Shown: positions 43,884-58,559, numbered from the stretch's first letter. The stretch: DNA of 64,000 bases from Gracilariopsis chorda (GCA_003194525.1 NBIV01000408.1:1-64000); one strand, 5' to 3'. Notes: generated by a model from the sequence alone, not told the origin. Numbers and translations: made by a program.

Positions 43884-45683
43884 AGTCAGTGACAGAGGGG
43901 GGGTGTTGGCAGTAGTACCTGTGCTGTCACTGAAAACCAAATGTTCCGGGGAGCATGGTCTGTTTTGGAGGGTACCTCTGCAAACGCGCATATGCGCGTG
44001 TGCGCGACCCCAACGTGAAACTGGCTTCGCCAGCTCTAGCTTGGATTTACTTGGAGGTCCTTCAGACACATCTTATGTACCACTCTAAACTCGAATTGCG
44101 CTGGAACACCAACTACAAGTAAAACCTAAACCACTAAGCAGGGACACTCAATACTACCAATCATCATCTAACATGACATAGCCAGCTCAGCACAACCTCA
44201 TTACATCAACGCACACCAACGCACCAACGTTCCGTAATAGTTACGTGCATACACATGACCATGACAAGGCACAAATTCACGACTCCAACACACGCCAGCA
44301 CATGCCAACACATCATGGTAAGTCAACACGTCACGGTAAGTCGGCACGTAACCGGTGTTAGTGCCATGTCATCAATATACCCGTGCATGTGTAAACCTGT
44401 TGACAGTGCATGCGCACCTTACCATTGTACCAACCACTGCTGTACCACTTGTACCAGGTGTCAACCACTTCACCAGTATCCCCTGCACACAACGTATACT
44501 GTGACCACTGTAGTAGCTGGACACGTGGGTGTGTCCAACCGATCCAGTTATGCCATACCACTTGTACGCACCACGTTGCATATGTACATTTGCAGTAGCC
44601 AATCAGAAGCCAGTTTCACGTTGGGTTCGCGCACACGCGCATATGCGCTTTTGCAGAGGTACCCTCCAAAACAGCCCATGCTTCCCGGAACATTTGGTTT
44701 TCAGTGACAGCACAGGTACTACTGCCAACAGGTATGGTTGTAATGTGTTGTTATGTTCTTATGCATGGTTGTACTAAGCTGGAATCAGTGTGTGCAACCC
44801 TTATCGTGTTATGTTTGATTATGATTGGTAGTATTGGGTGTCCCCACTTAGTGGTGTAGGGTTTTCTTGTAGTGGTAGTGCGAAGTAGATGTGCTATATA
44901 AGACTCTGAAGTCGCAGTACCAAGTAAACTCGCCTCCAAGCCTGGCAACCTTCACTCTTTATTTTCTTTCTTTCTTTCCTTTTCATTTCTGCCAAAGCCC
45001 AACATCATCTATCAACATCATTTCATATCAACAGGTTATGGGCCCAGAGCGTCGATATTTGCAGACGTCGCTCCGTTTTAACTTCTTTTATTTTGCGTGT
45101 GCGCGTAAGATCGAGCTAATATCCTGCAAGAGACCAGCACGGGTTAACTGGTGAAAGCATATCGCGCTTGTTAGTAACCTCCCTGGGACGTTTCTTACGG
45201 ATTGAGCACCCTACTCGTGAAGTGCAGGGAGTAGGGCAGGTCGAAGAAAATCGCACCTCGAACCTGGAGAGAGCATCCAGGGTCCAGGGGTTCAACCCTT
45301 AGGGTAGCGGAGGTAGTTTCTCCTGTCAGTGCGCCCGTCTTTGCGAAGTTTCATCTTTTATATTGTTTTCCGAGTGCGCTTCAGAGCCACTTTTGAGTAT
45401 ACTCCGGGCGTCGCGTACCCGAACTCCGCCTGTGATTCGCGTACGGGACGCGTCTGGACGAGCGTTGAGACTTTTTTACACGGTCTCCGCTGGCATCTGA
45501 GCTGTTGAGTGTCGACAAATCTCTACTCCAGTATCTCTTTCTTACTGTGACATCAGCTACAATTCAGCGCCTGTACCGCCATCTTTCTCTTTAATCCCAG
45601 CTGATGGTCGATTCAAGGCATCGAGTCCCTCACTCTGCTACATTTGTTTTAATTACTTTGGTATTTGAACTCCTTCTGGAACA

Positions 45684-46395
45684 ATGTCTGAATCCGAAGT
45701 TGAGTCCGAAACCACCTCTGGTGTGAAGATCCCTCGCTTCCATGGTAAACGTTATACGTTATGGCGACATCGTCTACGAGCTGCATGTCCCATCAATGGA
45801 GTCTGGAATGTCGTAATATCAGGCTCGGAGGGGTCATACAGTCCTACCACGACGCAAGCGTCGGGCTCAAGCGATCCGCAGACCACTGCAGTGTACTTGC
45901 CAAACGAGAAAAGGCATGCGCAATCATAATATGCGCACTTGGAGATGCCCCTCTGCATGTGGTTATAGACGTCGATGATGACCCTGGGATTATGCTCCAA
46001 CTTCTTGATGCGAGGTATGCATCCAATAGGACAGTGTCACGTATTGCTGTACAAACCCAGCTATTCAAAATGTCGTATAATGGTCAGAATATGTCGGAAT
46101 ATGTCGACCGGTTTGCGTCCCTATTCTCTCAGCTAGACCGAATGGGGAAGGATGCTGCCATTCCCGAATCCCACAAGGCGCCAATACTGTTAGCCTCTAT
46201 TGATCCCAACTGCTTACTGGAGTCAACGGCTGCGGCACTTCGGAAAAGGACATCTCGGAATTGACATGGGACTATGTGGTCACTACCCTCATAGACGAAT
46301 ATAATGCTCGCCAAGTTGATTCACCGGGTTCTGCTCATAGTCGCAAACGGATGAAGAGCAGAAGAAAGGGCAGTAGCCGTTCAAGTGGCCACACC
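45684..46395 (+). pseudogene. F2 gag, frameshifted and truncated (unit 4)
   Basis: Same start and the same two frameshifts as unit 1. This part of unit 4 is not affected by the dense indels. Confidence 0.8.
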
Positions 46396-48679
46396 TGATG
46401 ATGTAAACGATAGTGTAAAGATGATGTTGGGCTTCGGCAGAAATGAAAAGGAAAGAAAGAAAGAAAATACAGAGTGAAGGTTGCCAGGCTTGGGGCGAGT
46501 TTACTTGGTAGTGCAACTTCAGCGTGTTATATAGCACCTCTACGTCACACTACCACTACAAGAAAACCCTACACCACTAAGTGGGGACACCCAATACTAC
46601 CAATCATAATCAAACATAACACGATAAGGGTTGCACACACTGATTCCAGCTTAGTACAACCATGCATAAGAACATAACAACACATTACAACCATACCTGT
46701 TGGCAGTAGTACCTGTGCTGTCACTGAAAACCAAATGTTCCGGGAAGCATGGGCTGTTTTGGAGGGTACTCTGCAAAAGTGCATATGCGCGTGTGCGCGA
46801 ACCCAACGTGAAACTGGCTTCCGATCGGCTACTGCAAATGTACATATGCAACGTGGTGCGTACAAGTGGTATGCATAACTGGATCGGTTGGACACACCCA
46901 CGTGTCCAGCTACTACAGTAGTCACAGTGTACGTTGTGTGCAGGGGATACTGGTGAAGTGGTTGACACCTGGTACAATTGGTACAGCAGTGGTTGGTACA
47001 ATGGTAAGGTGCGCATGCACTGTCAACCGGTTTACACATGCACGGGTATATTGATGACGTGGTTGTTGTGTGCATTGCCACATGATGACATGGCACTAAC
47101 ACCACAGGTTACGTGCCGACTTACCGTGACGTGTTGACTTACCATGATGTGTGGCATGTGCTGGCGTGTGTTGGAGTCGTGAATTTGTGCCTTGTCATGT
47201 CATGTGTATGCACGTAACTATTACAGAACGTTGGTGCGTTGGTGTGCGTTGGTGTAATGAGGTTGTGCTGAGCTGGCTATGTCATGTTAGATGATGATTG
47301 GTAGTATTGAGTGTCCCTGCTTTAGTGGTTTAGGTTTTATTTGTAGTTGGTGTTCCCGCGCAATTCGAGTTTAGAGTGGTACATAAGATGTCTCTGAAGG
47401 ACCTCCAAGTAAATCCAAGCCAGAGCTGGCGAACTTCCCTTCCATCCCCTCAACTTCCTTACAACTTTCAACGGGTTATGGGCCCAGCCCTGCCGACCGC
47501 TGCCGCTATCCCTTTCCCTCATCGCTCGTCTGTCGCCGCTCCCCTCACCGCCGTTCATCCGTTTCGCCGTTGTTGCCTCTTTCGTCGTTGCGTCGGGTGT
47601 CTTGATCCTATTGTTGGTTGGTGTTGGTCATTCTCCTTTGGTTTGCGTTCCTCCCTGAGGGCAATGTGGTGGTAGTGGTTCGACGTTTACTTCCTATCGT
47701 TATTGCGTTGTTCCTCCCTTGTTGCCCGTGTTGTCGCCCGCTATCTATTTTGTGTGTGAAATTCCATCTATCTTGTGTTTTGGGATCCCCGAGTCGTTTG
47801 TCGGGTCGTATCCGTGAGGTCGAGTCGGTCTAGTTTCGAAGTCTGGGCTCCGTGATCGTGTGCTCAGCAATTGTTTGTATTTCGTGTTTCTTGGTCATCA
47901 TCTGGTTCCCAGTGCGACGAGCGGTTGATCCGGGTTACTTTGGGTGATTCCAGGTATCCGGGGACGTGAGCCTGGCGGCTTGAACCAAAGCGGGTGTATT
48001 GTCGAGCGGCTTCCCACCGGGTCCATTTGGACAGATAACGGTGACGGTCGTTAAGACCTGGTTAGTTCAGCGGGTGCATCGGTGGACGGGGTGCCGTGGC
48101 GTACTGCGCTGGTGCGGGTGATTGAATTATTTGTTTTGATCCTGACTGCGTGTTGGGATTCTTGGGCTGTTGCGAAGGGATTCCATAACGAGCTTTTGAT
48201 CCGTGCATCTTACCCTTAGGCGTTTGTGCGGGGAGGTGACGTGGCGTAGGCTGACCTCCTTCTTAGGATCAGGCCGCGTGTGACCTTAAGTGGTTGCGCG
48301 TTAGCAGCGTACTTTTGGTTCCCATAGTAGCTTCAGTTGCGCAAAGTTCTTGCAAGAGGCCAGAAAGGGTTATACTTGGTGAAGGCATATCTTGGGTCAT
48401 TAACCATCCTGGAAGCCTCGTAGAGAGCGACGCATCTTCTCCTTAGACGAGGAAGGCAGACGGAAGAAGACGTCTTGTACCCGGAGCATCTCCGGGGGCC
48501 AGGGGTCCGACACCCTAGGGTAGCGGAGGTAGTTTCTCCCGTCAGTGCGCCCGAATTTGAAGTTTTGTGTTGTTGTTGTCGTTGTTTTTGTTGTTATTGT
48601 TTGTTGTTGCCATTTTTGTACTACTTAAGTGCCGTAGGTCTTTCATCGCACCTGTGCTGTTTGTTGACATCTAATAAGC

Positions 48680-51600
48680 ATGGATTCATTCGGTGGCATC
48701 AAGATTGAAACGTTGGGCGAGGATAACTTCCATGTATGGAAGCAAAGGTTGAGTTTGCTGCTTGGACCTCAATGACCATCTTGAATCCACCAGGCCTACG
48801 GAAGATGACGAGTTTTCAGCATGGAAGAAGAAAGACGAAGGCCAGGGCTGTTATTGGTCTCAGCATTAGTGATGAGCATTTGGACCATGTGAGGGATACC
48901 GAGAATGCTGCGGAAATGTGGAAAGCCATTTGCGATGTGTTCCAGCGTAAAACGCTGCTCAACCGAATCAATGCAAGACGTGCCTTCTACACAGCCAAGA
49001 TGCGAGATGATGAGAAAATGTTACACTTCATCAATCGTGTTCGTCATCTTGCATCGGATCTGAAGAGCATGGACGTAGTGGTTGAGGAAGAAGACATCGC
49101 TATGGCAATCCTATGTGGGCTACCAGACCGCTTCGAACACCTCATTGTCGCTATTGACACCACGATTGGTGATCGCAAACTCGATTTAGAGTTTAAGAAG
49201 AGTCGTTCGATGCAAGAGGAACAGCGAATGAACGATCCTGCCAAGGAAATCCGGAAGTGACACGGCTTTGGTCGGTGCGCAGTCACGAAAGAAGTCCAGT
49301 GTGCTACTACTGTGGTAAGAAGGGGCATATCCAGAGAAACTGTTTCAAGAGACAACGTGACGAAGCTAGCAAAGAGCAGAGTGCTGCCGCAAACCCAGCT
49401 GTGCAGACCGATCTCGGCAACGAGAAACGAGGATGTGACAGTGACTCTGACTTTGTTTGTCTCATTGCGACAGGTTCTGTGGAAGAAAGTATCAGTGACT
49501 GGATTATTGACTCTGGTGCCACCGCCATATGACGTATGACGAGTCCATGTTTGACAGTTATACCAAAAGAGTCTGGCGGTGTGAGCATCGGTAATGACTC
49601 GAAGCTGGAGTCTCTTGGTCATGGCAGTTTCCACCTCGATCTCGCTGTTGAAGGGCGTAAGAGCAAGTGCCGGTTGGGTGAAGTAGTGCACGTACCGAAT
49701 CTAAGGTATCATCTGCTGTCAGTATCTACGATGTGTGACCTTGGTGCGCGAGTGGTGTTTGACAAAACCAAAGTATGTGTATACAAAGGCAACCCCATGA
49801 TCGCCCAGGGCCGTCGCATCAAAGGACTGTACTACCTATGTACCGCGATTGAAGTACCAGAAGACATGGACAACGCACTTGTGACTGACCTGTCACTATG
49901 GCATGCTCGAATGGCTCATGTGAATGTGGATGGTATCAAACATATGGCTCGTAACGGTGTTGTGTCAGGGCTGAATGTGGACTTGAATCAATCGATGGAT
50001 GTGTGTGACTCTTGTGTAGTGGGAAAATCTACACGTGCTCCAACTCCCAAGCAAGGGGGGAACGGGCTTTGCACCCATTGGACCTAGTGCAATCGGACAT
50101 TTGTGGTCCAATCCAAGTAGGTTCCTTGGGAGGTTCACGCTACTTCGTCACATTCGATGATCTCCCGTTTTTTTGCTTCTTGTACATGCTCAAGACCAAG
50201 GATGAGGTGTTCCACGTGTTCGTGAAGTGGCTCAAGATGGTTCAAAATCAGAGTGACCGACATGTGAAAACCATCAACGCACGTCAGTCTGTGCTACATG
50301 CGTTACGCACAGACAATGCTGGTGAATATGTGTCAAAGAAGTTTTCACAAGAGCTTGAACGTCACGGTATTGAACATCAGCGAACGGTGCCTTACAATCC
50401 ACATCAGAATGGTCTGGCCGAACGGTTCAACCGAACACTCATGGACTTGGTGAGATCGATGCTGCATCACAAGAAACTGCCAAAGAGCTTCTGGGCTGAA
50501 GCATTGAACGTTGCAGTGTATGTGCGCAATCGAGTCACCTGCAAGGCCCTTCCGAGTGACGTGACACCACTCGAGATGTGGAGTGGATATGAACCTGACT
50601 TGAGCAATCTGCGTGTGTTCGGTAGCCGGTGCTGGTACAAAGTGGTGGACCACAAGTTGAAGAAGCCGGAGCAACGTGCCGTAGAGGCGATCTTTATTTG
50701 GGTACACATCTGGATCGAACGGATACAAACTGTAGGATGCGCAAAAGAAGAAGGTGGTTGTGTCGAGGGATGTGAAGTTTGACGAATGTAGTGGTTCAAA
50801 TCAAGATACTCACCACGTTAATGATGACGACTATGCTGAGATCGACATCATGGACAATCCGAAATCAAACATCACCTCCACTCTACTACACCCACCGATG
50901 CTGCCCAAGTTGAACCCGCTGCTCCAGATACTCCACCAGAAGAAGCTTCAGGCAGTGGCCACGATGAGCCCACAGCTGACACAGAAGATGAGCCAGACGT
51001 ACCAGATCCACAACCACTTCGGAGATCCACTCGTGAGCGTAGAGCGCCTACCTCGTGTGGCGTGGAACTGCCCTACTCACTGCCAGTGATGACATCCCAT
51101 CCTCATCTCGGATGCGGTGTCACGTCCTGATTCAAAAGCGTGGACAAAGGCCATGAACAGTGAGTACGAGCCTCTGATGGAGCATGACACATGGAAGTTA
51201 AGGCCAAGGCCCACTGACAGCAACGTGATATCATCCAGTGGGTATGTGTTAATGATGTGCGGTGCTCCTGTGTCTTGGAGCTCGCGCCAACAGGAAGTAG
51301 TTGCATTGTCCAGCGCTGAGGCTGAGTATGTGAGTCTGTGCAGTGGGACGAAGGAAGCGATCTGGCTGAGACGACTGTGGAGTGGCATTGGCAACGCAAG
51401 TGGACTACACGTGGATGAGTCAGTGACGCTAATGGTTGAGCCCACAACTGTGTACGTGGACAACCAAGGTTGCATCGACCTTGCTCGAAATGGAGTTGTG
51501 AACAAGCGTACTAAGCACATTGATATTCGCTTTCACTTCACCAGAGAGGCTCTACGCGACAAAGCCGTCCAGTTGCAGTACTGTTCCACGGAAGACATGG

Positions 51601-51686
51601 TTGCAGATATGCTGACGAAAGCGCTCGGTCGAGTTACGCTGGCAAGGTTCCGCGGTGACTGTGGATCGCTCCCCTTAGACCTTTGA
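48680..51686 (+). pseudogene. F1 polyprotein broken by many small indels (unit 4)
   Basis: Recognisable in pieces: Gag start at 48680; main Gag in frame to 49260; knuckle and protease 49257-49532; HHCC region 49536-50087; integrase core 50012-50720; linker about 50754-51060; RNase H 51117-51686. It has the same TAG and RT deletion as the other units plus many frameshifts found only here. The indels are spread evenly through coding and non-coding parts, which suggests sequencing or assembly error rather than decay. Confidence 0.85.
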
Positions 51687-53475
51687 AGTCAGTGACAGAG
51701 GGGGGGTGTTGGCAGTAGTACCTGCTGTCACTGAAAACCAAATGTTCCGGGGAGCATGGTCTGTTTTGGGGGACCTCTGCAAACGCGCATATGCGCGTGC
51801 GCGACCCAAACGTGAAACTGGCTTCGCCAGCTCTAGCTTGGATTTACTTGGAGGTCCTTCAGGCACATCTTATGTACCACTCTAAACTCGAATTGCGCTG
51901 GAACACCAACTACAAGTAAAACCTAAACCACTAAGCAGGGACACTCAATACTACCAATCATCATCTAACATGACATAGCCAGCTCAGCACAACCTCATTA
52001 CATCAACGCACACCAACGCACCAACGTTCCGTAATAGTTACGTGCATACACATGACCATGACAAGGCACAAATTCACGACTCCAACACACGCCAGCACAT
52101 GCCAACACATCACGGTAAGTCAACACGTCACGGTAAGTCGGCACGTAACCTGTGGTGTTAGTGCCATGTCATCAATACCCGTGCATGTGTAAACCTGTTG
52201 ACAGTGCATGCGCACCTTACCATTGTACCAACCACTGCTGTACCACTTGTACCAGGTGTCAACCACTTCACCAGTATCCCCTGCACACAACGTATACTGT
52301 GACCACTGTAGTAGCTGGACACGTGGGTGTCCAACCGATCCAGTTATGCCATACCACTTGTACGCACCACGTTGCATATGTACATTTGCAGTAGCCAATC
52401 AGAAGCCAGTTTCACGTTGGGTTCGCGCACACGCGCATATGCGCTTTTGCAGAGGTACCCTCCAAAACAGCCCATGCTCCCATTTGGTTTTCAGTGACAG
52501 GTGTACAGCACAGGTACTACTGCCAACAGGTATGGTAATGTGTTGTTATGTTCTTATGCATGGTTGTACTAAGCTGGAATCAGTGTGTGCAACCCTTATC
52601 GTGTTATGTTTGATTATGATTGGTAGTATTGGGTGTCCCCACTTAGTGGTGTAGGGTTTTCTTGTAGTGGTAGTGCGAAGTAGATGTGCTATATAAGACT
52701 CTGAAGTCGCAGTACCAATTAAACTCGCCTCCAAGCCTGGCAACCTTCACTCTTTATTTTTTCTTTCTTTCCTTTTCATTTCTGCCAAAGCCCAACATCA
52801 TCTATCAACATCATTTCATATCAACAGGTTATGGGCCCAGAGCGTCGATATTTGCAGACGTTGCTCCGTTTTAACTTCTTTTATTTTGCGTGCGCGCGTA
52901 AGATCGAGCTAATATCCTGCAAGAGACCAGCACGGGTTAACTGGTGAAAGCATATCGCGCTTGTTAGTAACCTCCCTGGGACGTTTCTTACGGATTGAGC
53001 ACCCTACTCGTGAAGTGCAGGGAGTAGGGCAGGTCGAAGAAAATCGCACCTCGAACCTGGAGAGAGCATCCAGGGTCCAGGGGTTCAACCCTTAGGGTAG
53101 CGGAGGTAGTTTCTCCTGTCAGTGCGCCCGTCTTTGCGAAGTTTCATCTTTTATATTGTTTTCCGAGTGCGCTTCAGAGCCACTTTTGAGTATACTCCGG
53201 GCGTCGCGTACCCGAACTCCGCCTGTGATTCGCGTACGGGACGCGTCTGGACGAGCGTTGAGACTTTTTTACACGGTCTCCGCTGGCATCTGAGCTGTTG
53301 AGTGTCGACAAATCTCTACTCCAGTATCTCTTTCTTACTGTGACATCAGCTACAATTCAGCGCCTGTACCGCCATCTTTTCTTTTAATCCCAGCTGATGG
53401 TCGATTCAAGGCATCGAGTCCCTCACTCTGCTACATTTGTTTTAATTACTTTGGTTTTGAACTCCTTCTGGAACA

Positions 53476-54188
53476 ATGTCTGAATCCGAAGTTGAGTCCG
53501 AAACCACCTCTGGTGTGAAGATCCCTCGCTTCCATGGTAAACGTTATACGTTATGGCGACATCGTCTACGAGCTGCATGTCCCATCAATGGAGTCTGGAA
53601 TGTCGTAATATCAGGCTCGGAGGGGTCATACAGTCCTACCACGACGCAAGCGTCGGGCTCAAGCGATCCGCAGACCACTGCAGTGTACTTGCCAAACGAG
53701 AAAAGGCATGCGCAATCATAATATGCGCACTTGGAGATGCCCCTCTGCATGTGGTTATAGACGTCGATGATGACCCTGGGATTATGCTCCAACTTCTTGA
53801 TGCGAGGTATGCATCCAATAGGACAGTGTCACGTATTGCTGTACAAACCCAGCTATTCAAAATGTCGTATAATGGTCAGAATATGTCGGAATATGTCGAC
53901 CGGTTTGCGTCCCTATTCTCTCAGCTAGACCGAATGGGGAAGGATGCTGCCATTCCCGAATCCCACAAGGCGCCAATACTGTTAGCCTCTATTGATCCCA
54001 ACTGCTTACTGGAGTCAAACGGCTGCGGCACTTCGGAAAAGGACATCTCGGAATTGACATGGGACTATGTGGTCACTACCCTCATAGACGAATATAATGC
54101 TCGCCAAGTTGATTCACCGGGTTCTGCTCATAGTCGCAAACGGATGAAGAGCAGAAGAAAGGGCAGTAGCCGTTCAAGTGGCCACACC
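53476..54188 (+). pseudogene. F2 gag, one frameshift only (unit 5)
   Basis: As unit 1, but one extra A near 54016 joins the second and third frames, so residues from REKACAIII through KDISELTWDYVV to SSRSSGHT are read without a break (end 54191). The first frameshift remains. Because the surrounding unit has many indels, this A may be an error rather than an ancestral state. Confidence 0.78.
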
Positions 54189-56482
54189 TGATGATGTAAA
54201 CGATAGTGTAAAGATGATGTTGGGCTTCGGCAGAAATGAAAAGGAAAGAAAGAAAGAAATACAGAGTGAAGGTTGCCAGGCTTGGGGCGAGTTTACTTGG
54301 TAGTGCAACTTCAGCGTGTTATAGCACCTCTACGTCACACTACAACTACAAGAAAACCCTATACCACTAAGTGGGGACACCCAATACTACCAATCATAAT
54401 CAAACATAACACGATAAGGGTTGCACACACTGATTCCAGCTTAGTACAACCATGCATAAGAACATAACAACACATTACAACCATACCTGTTGGCAGTAGT
54501 ACCTGTGCTTTCACTGAAAACCAAATGTTCCGGGAAGCATGGGCTGTTTTGGAGGGTACCTCTGCAAAAGTGCATATGCGCGTGTGCGCGAACCCAACGT
54601 GAAACTGGCTTCCGATCGGCTACTGCAAATGTACATATGCAACGTGGTGCGTACAAGTGGTATGGCATAACTGGATCGGTTGGACACACCCACGTGTCCA
54701 GCTACTACAGTAGTCACAGTGTACGTTGTGTGCAGGGGATACTGGTGAAGTGGTTGACACCTGGTACAATTGGTACAGCAGTGGTTGGTACAATGGTAAG
54801 GTGCGCATGCACTGTCAACCGGTTTACACATGCACGGGTATATTGATGACGTGGTTGTTGTGTGCATTGCCACATGATGACATGGCACTAACACCACAGG
54901 TTACGTGCCGACTTACCGTGACGTGTTGACTTACCATGATGTGTTGGCATGTGCTGGCGTGTGTTGGAGTCGTGAATTTGTGCCTTGTCATGGTCATGTG
55001 TATGCACGTAACTATTACAGAACGTTGGTGCGTTGGTGTGCGTTGGTGTAATGAGGTTGTGCTGAGCTGGCTATGTCATGTTAGATGATGATTGGTAGTA
55101 TTGAGTGTCCCTGCTTAGTGGTTTAGGTTTTATTTGTAGTTGGTGTTCCCGCGCAATTCGAGTTTAGAGTGGTACATAAGATGTCTCTGAAGGACCTCCA
55201 AGTAAATCCAAGCCAGAGCTGGCGAACTTCCCTTCCATCCCCTCAACTTCCTTACAACTTTCAACGGGTTATGGGCCCAGCCCTGCCGACTGCCGCTATC
55301 CCTTTCCCTCATCGCTCGTCTGTCGCCGCTCTCCCTCACCGCCGTTCATCCGTTTCGCCGTTGTTGCCTCTTTCGTCGTTGCGTCGGGTGTCTTGATCCT
55401 ATTGTTGGTTGGTGTTGGTCATTCTCCTTTGGTTTGCGTTCCTCCCTGAGGGCAATGTGGTGGTAGTGGTTCGACGTTTACTTCCTATCGTTATTGCGTT
55501 GTTCCTCCCTTGTTGCCCGTGTTGTCGCCCGCTATCTATTTTGTGTGAAATTCCATCTATCTTGTGTTTTGGGATCCCCGAGTCGTTTGTCGGGTCGTAT
55601 CCGTGAGGTCGAGTCGGTCTAGTTTTCGAAGTCTGGGCTCCGTGATCGTGTGCTCAGCAATTGTTTGTATTTCGTGTTTCTTGGTCATCATCTGGTTCCC
55701 AGTGCGACGAGCGGTTGATCCGGGTTACTTTGGGTGATTCCAGGTATCCGGGGACGTGAGCCTGGCGGCTTGAACCAAAGCGGGTGTATTGTCGAGCGGC
55801 TTCCCACCGGTCCATTTGGACAGATAACGGTGACGGTCGTTAAGACCTGGTTAGTTCAGCGGTGCATCGGTGGACGGGTGCCGTGGCGTACTGCGCTGGT
55901 GCGGGTGATTGAATTATTTGTTTTGATCCTGACTGCGTGTTGGGATTCTTGGGCTGTTGCGAAGGGATTCCATAACGAGCTTTTGATCCGTGCATCTTAC
56001 CCTTAGGCGTTTGTGCGGGGAGGTGACGTGGCGTAGGCTGACCTCCTTCTTAGGATCAGGCCGCGTGTGACCTTAAGTGGTTGCGCGTTAGCAGCGTACT
56101 TTGGTTCCCATAGTAGCTTCAGTTGCGAGGTCGCGCAAGTTCTTGCAAGAGGCCAGAAAGGGTTATACTTGGTGAAGGCATATCTTGGGTCATTAACCAT
56201 CCTCTGGAAGCCTCGTAGAGAGCGACGCATCTTCTCCTTAGACGTAGGAGAAGGCAGACGGAAGAAGACGTCTTGTACCCGGAGCATCTCCGGGGGCCAG
56301 GGGTCCGACACCCTAGGGTAGCGGAGGTAGTTTCTCCCGTCAGTGCGCGCCCGAATTTGAAGTTTTGTTGTTGTTGTTGTCGTTGTTTTTGTTGTTATTG
56401 TTGTCGTTGTTGCCATTTTTGTACTACTTAAGTGCCGTAGGTCTTTCATCGCACCTGTGCTGTTTGTTGACATCTAATAAGC

Positions 56483-58559
56483 ATGGATTCATTCGGTGGC
56501 ATCAAGATTGAAACGTTGGGCGAGGATAACTTCCATGTATGGAAGCAAAAGGTTGAGTTGCTGCTTGCACTCAAGGACCTCAATGACCATCTTGAATCCA
56601 CCAGGCCTACGGAAGATGACGAGTTTTCAGCATGGAAGAAGAAAGACGCCAAGGCCAGGGCTGTTATTGGTCTCAGCATTAGTGATGAGCATTTGGACCA
56701 TGTGAGGGATACCGAGAATGCTGCGGAAATGTGGAAAGCCATTTGCGATGTGTTCCAGCGTAAAACGCTGCTCAACCGAATCAATGCAAGACGTGCCTTC
56801 TACACAGCCAAGATGCGAGATGATGAGAAAATGTTACACTTCATCAATCGTGTTCGTCATCTTGCATCGGATCTGAAGAGCATGGACGTAGTGGTTGAGG
56901 AAGAAGACATCGCTATGGCAATCCTATGTGGGCTACCAGACCGCTTCGAACACCTCATTGTCGCTATTGACACCACGATTGGTGATCGCAAACTCGATTT
57001 AGAGTTTAAGAAGAGTCGTTCGATGCAAGAGGAACAGCGAATGAACGATCCTGCCAAGGAAAAGTCCGGAAGTGACACGGCTTTGGTCGGTGCGCAGTCA
57101 CGAAAGAAGTCCAGGGTGTGCTACTACTGTGGTAAGAAGGGGCATATCCAGAGAAACTGTTTCAAGAGACAACGTGACGAAGCTAGCAAAGAGCAGAGTG
57201 CTGCCGCAAACCCAGCTGTGCAGACCGATCTCGGCAACGAGAAACGAGGATGTGACAGTGACTCTGACTTTGTTTGTCTCATTGCGACAGGTTCTGTGGA
57301 AGAAAGTATCAGTGACTGGATTATTGACTCTGGTGCCACCGCCCATATGACGTATGACGAGTCCATGTTTGACAGTTATACCAAAAGAGAGTCTGGCGGT
57401 GTGAGCATCGGTAATGACTCGAAGCTGGAGTCTCTTGGTCATGGCAGTTTCCACCTCGATCTCGCTGTTGAAGGGCGTAAGAGCAAGTGCCGGTTGGGTG
57501 AAGTAGTGCACGTACCGAATCTAAGGTATCATCTGCTGTCAGTATCTACGATGTGTGACCTTGGTGCGCGAGTGGTGTTTGACAAAACCAAAGTATGTGT
57601 ATACAAAGGCAACCCCATGATCGCCCAGGGCCGTCGCATCAAAGGACTGTACTACCTATGTACCGCGATTGAAGTACCAGAAGACATGGACAACGCACTT
57701 GTGACTGACCTGTCACTATGGCATGCTCGAATGGCTCATGTGAATGTGGATGGTATCAAACATATGGCTCGTAACGGTGTTGTGTCAGGGCTGAATGTGG
57801 ACTTGAATCAATCGATGGATGTGTGTGACTCTTGTGTAGTGGGAAAATCTACACGTGCTCCAACTCCCAAGCAAGGGGGGGAACGGGCTTTGCACCCATT
57901 GGACCTAGTGCAATCGGACATTTGTGGTCCAATCCAAGTAGGTTCCTTGGGAGGTTCACGCTACTTCGTCACATTCATCGATGATCACTCCCGTTTTTGC
58001 TTCTTGTACATGCTCAAGACCAAGGATGAGGTGTTCCACGTGTTCGTGAAGTGGCTCAAGATGGTTCAAAATCAGAGTGACCGACATGTGAAAACCATCA
58101 ACGCACGTCAGTCTGTGCTACATGCGTTACGCACAGACAATGCTGGTGAATATGTGTCAAAGAAGTTTTCACAAGAGCTTGAACGTCACGGTATTGAACA
58201 TCAGCGAACGGTGCCTTACAATCCACATCAGAATGGTCTGGCCGAACGGTTCAACCGAACACTCATGGACTTGGTGAGATCGATGCTGCATCACAAGAAA
58301 ACTGCCAAAGAGCTTCTGGGCTGAAGCATTGAACGTTGCAGTGTATGTGCGCAATCGAGTCACCTGCAAGGCCCTTCCGAGTGACGTGACACCACTCGAG
58401 ATGTGGAGTGGATATGAACCTGACTTGAGCAATCTGCGTGTGTTCGGTAGCCGGTGCTGGTACAAAGTGGTGGACCACAAGTTGAAGAAGCCGGAGCAAC
58501 GTGCCGTAGAGGCGATCTTTATTGGGTACACATCTGGATCGAACGGATACAAACTGTAG
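56483..58559 (+). pseudogene. F1 Gag-protease-integrase with extra frameshift (unit 5)
   Basis: Same as unit 1 up to residue ~607. An extra A in AAGAAAACTGCC (near 58298) shifts the frame and stops it at 58324. The correct frame resumes at about 58329 and ends at the shared TAG (58557-58559). Confidence 0.88.

Larger units (their letters stand above)
36888..44730 (+). repeat. Array unit 3
   Basis: 7,843 bp; the 3-bp difference is in the inverted LTR1 near 44353 (AACCGGTGTTA). LTR2 36888-37190, F2 leader RNA 37282-37494, inverted LTR2 38553-38854, LTR1 38855-39633, F1 leader RNA 40517-40724, 3' LTR1 fragment 43904-44028, inverted LTR1 44029-44730. Confidence 0.9.
44731..52528 (+). repeat. Array unit 4, rich in small indels
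   Basis: 7,798 bp. The F2 half (44731-46697) is clean; from about 46770 to 52528 there are dozens of one- to few-base indels (for example near 46769, 46872, 47321, 48746, 48835, 49300, 50056, 50155, 50697, 51770), many in homopolymers or short repeats. LTR2 44731-45033, inverted LTR2 46396-46697, LTR1 46698-47473, F1 leader RNA 48351-48553, 3' LTR1 fragment 51707-51825, inverted LTR1 51826-52528. Confidence 0.88.

Noticed and set aside
46770-52528. Unit 4 as an older, diverged repeat copy
   Set aside because: Differences are almost all tiny indels with hardly any substitutions, unlike age-related divergence; sequence quality is the better explanation.
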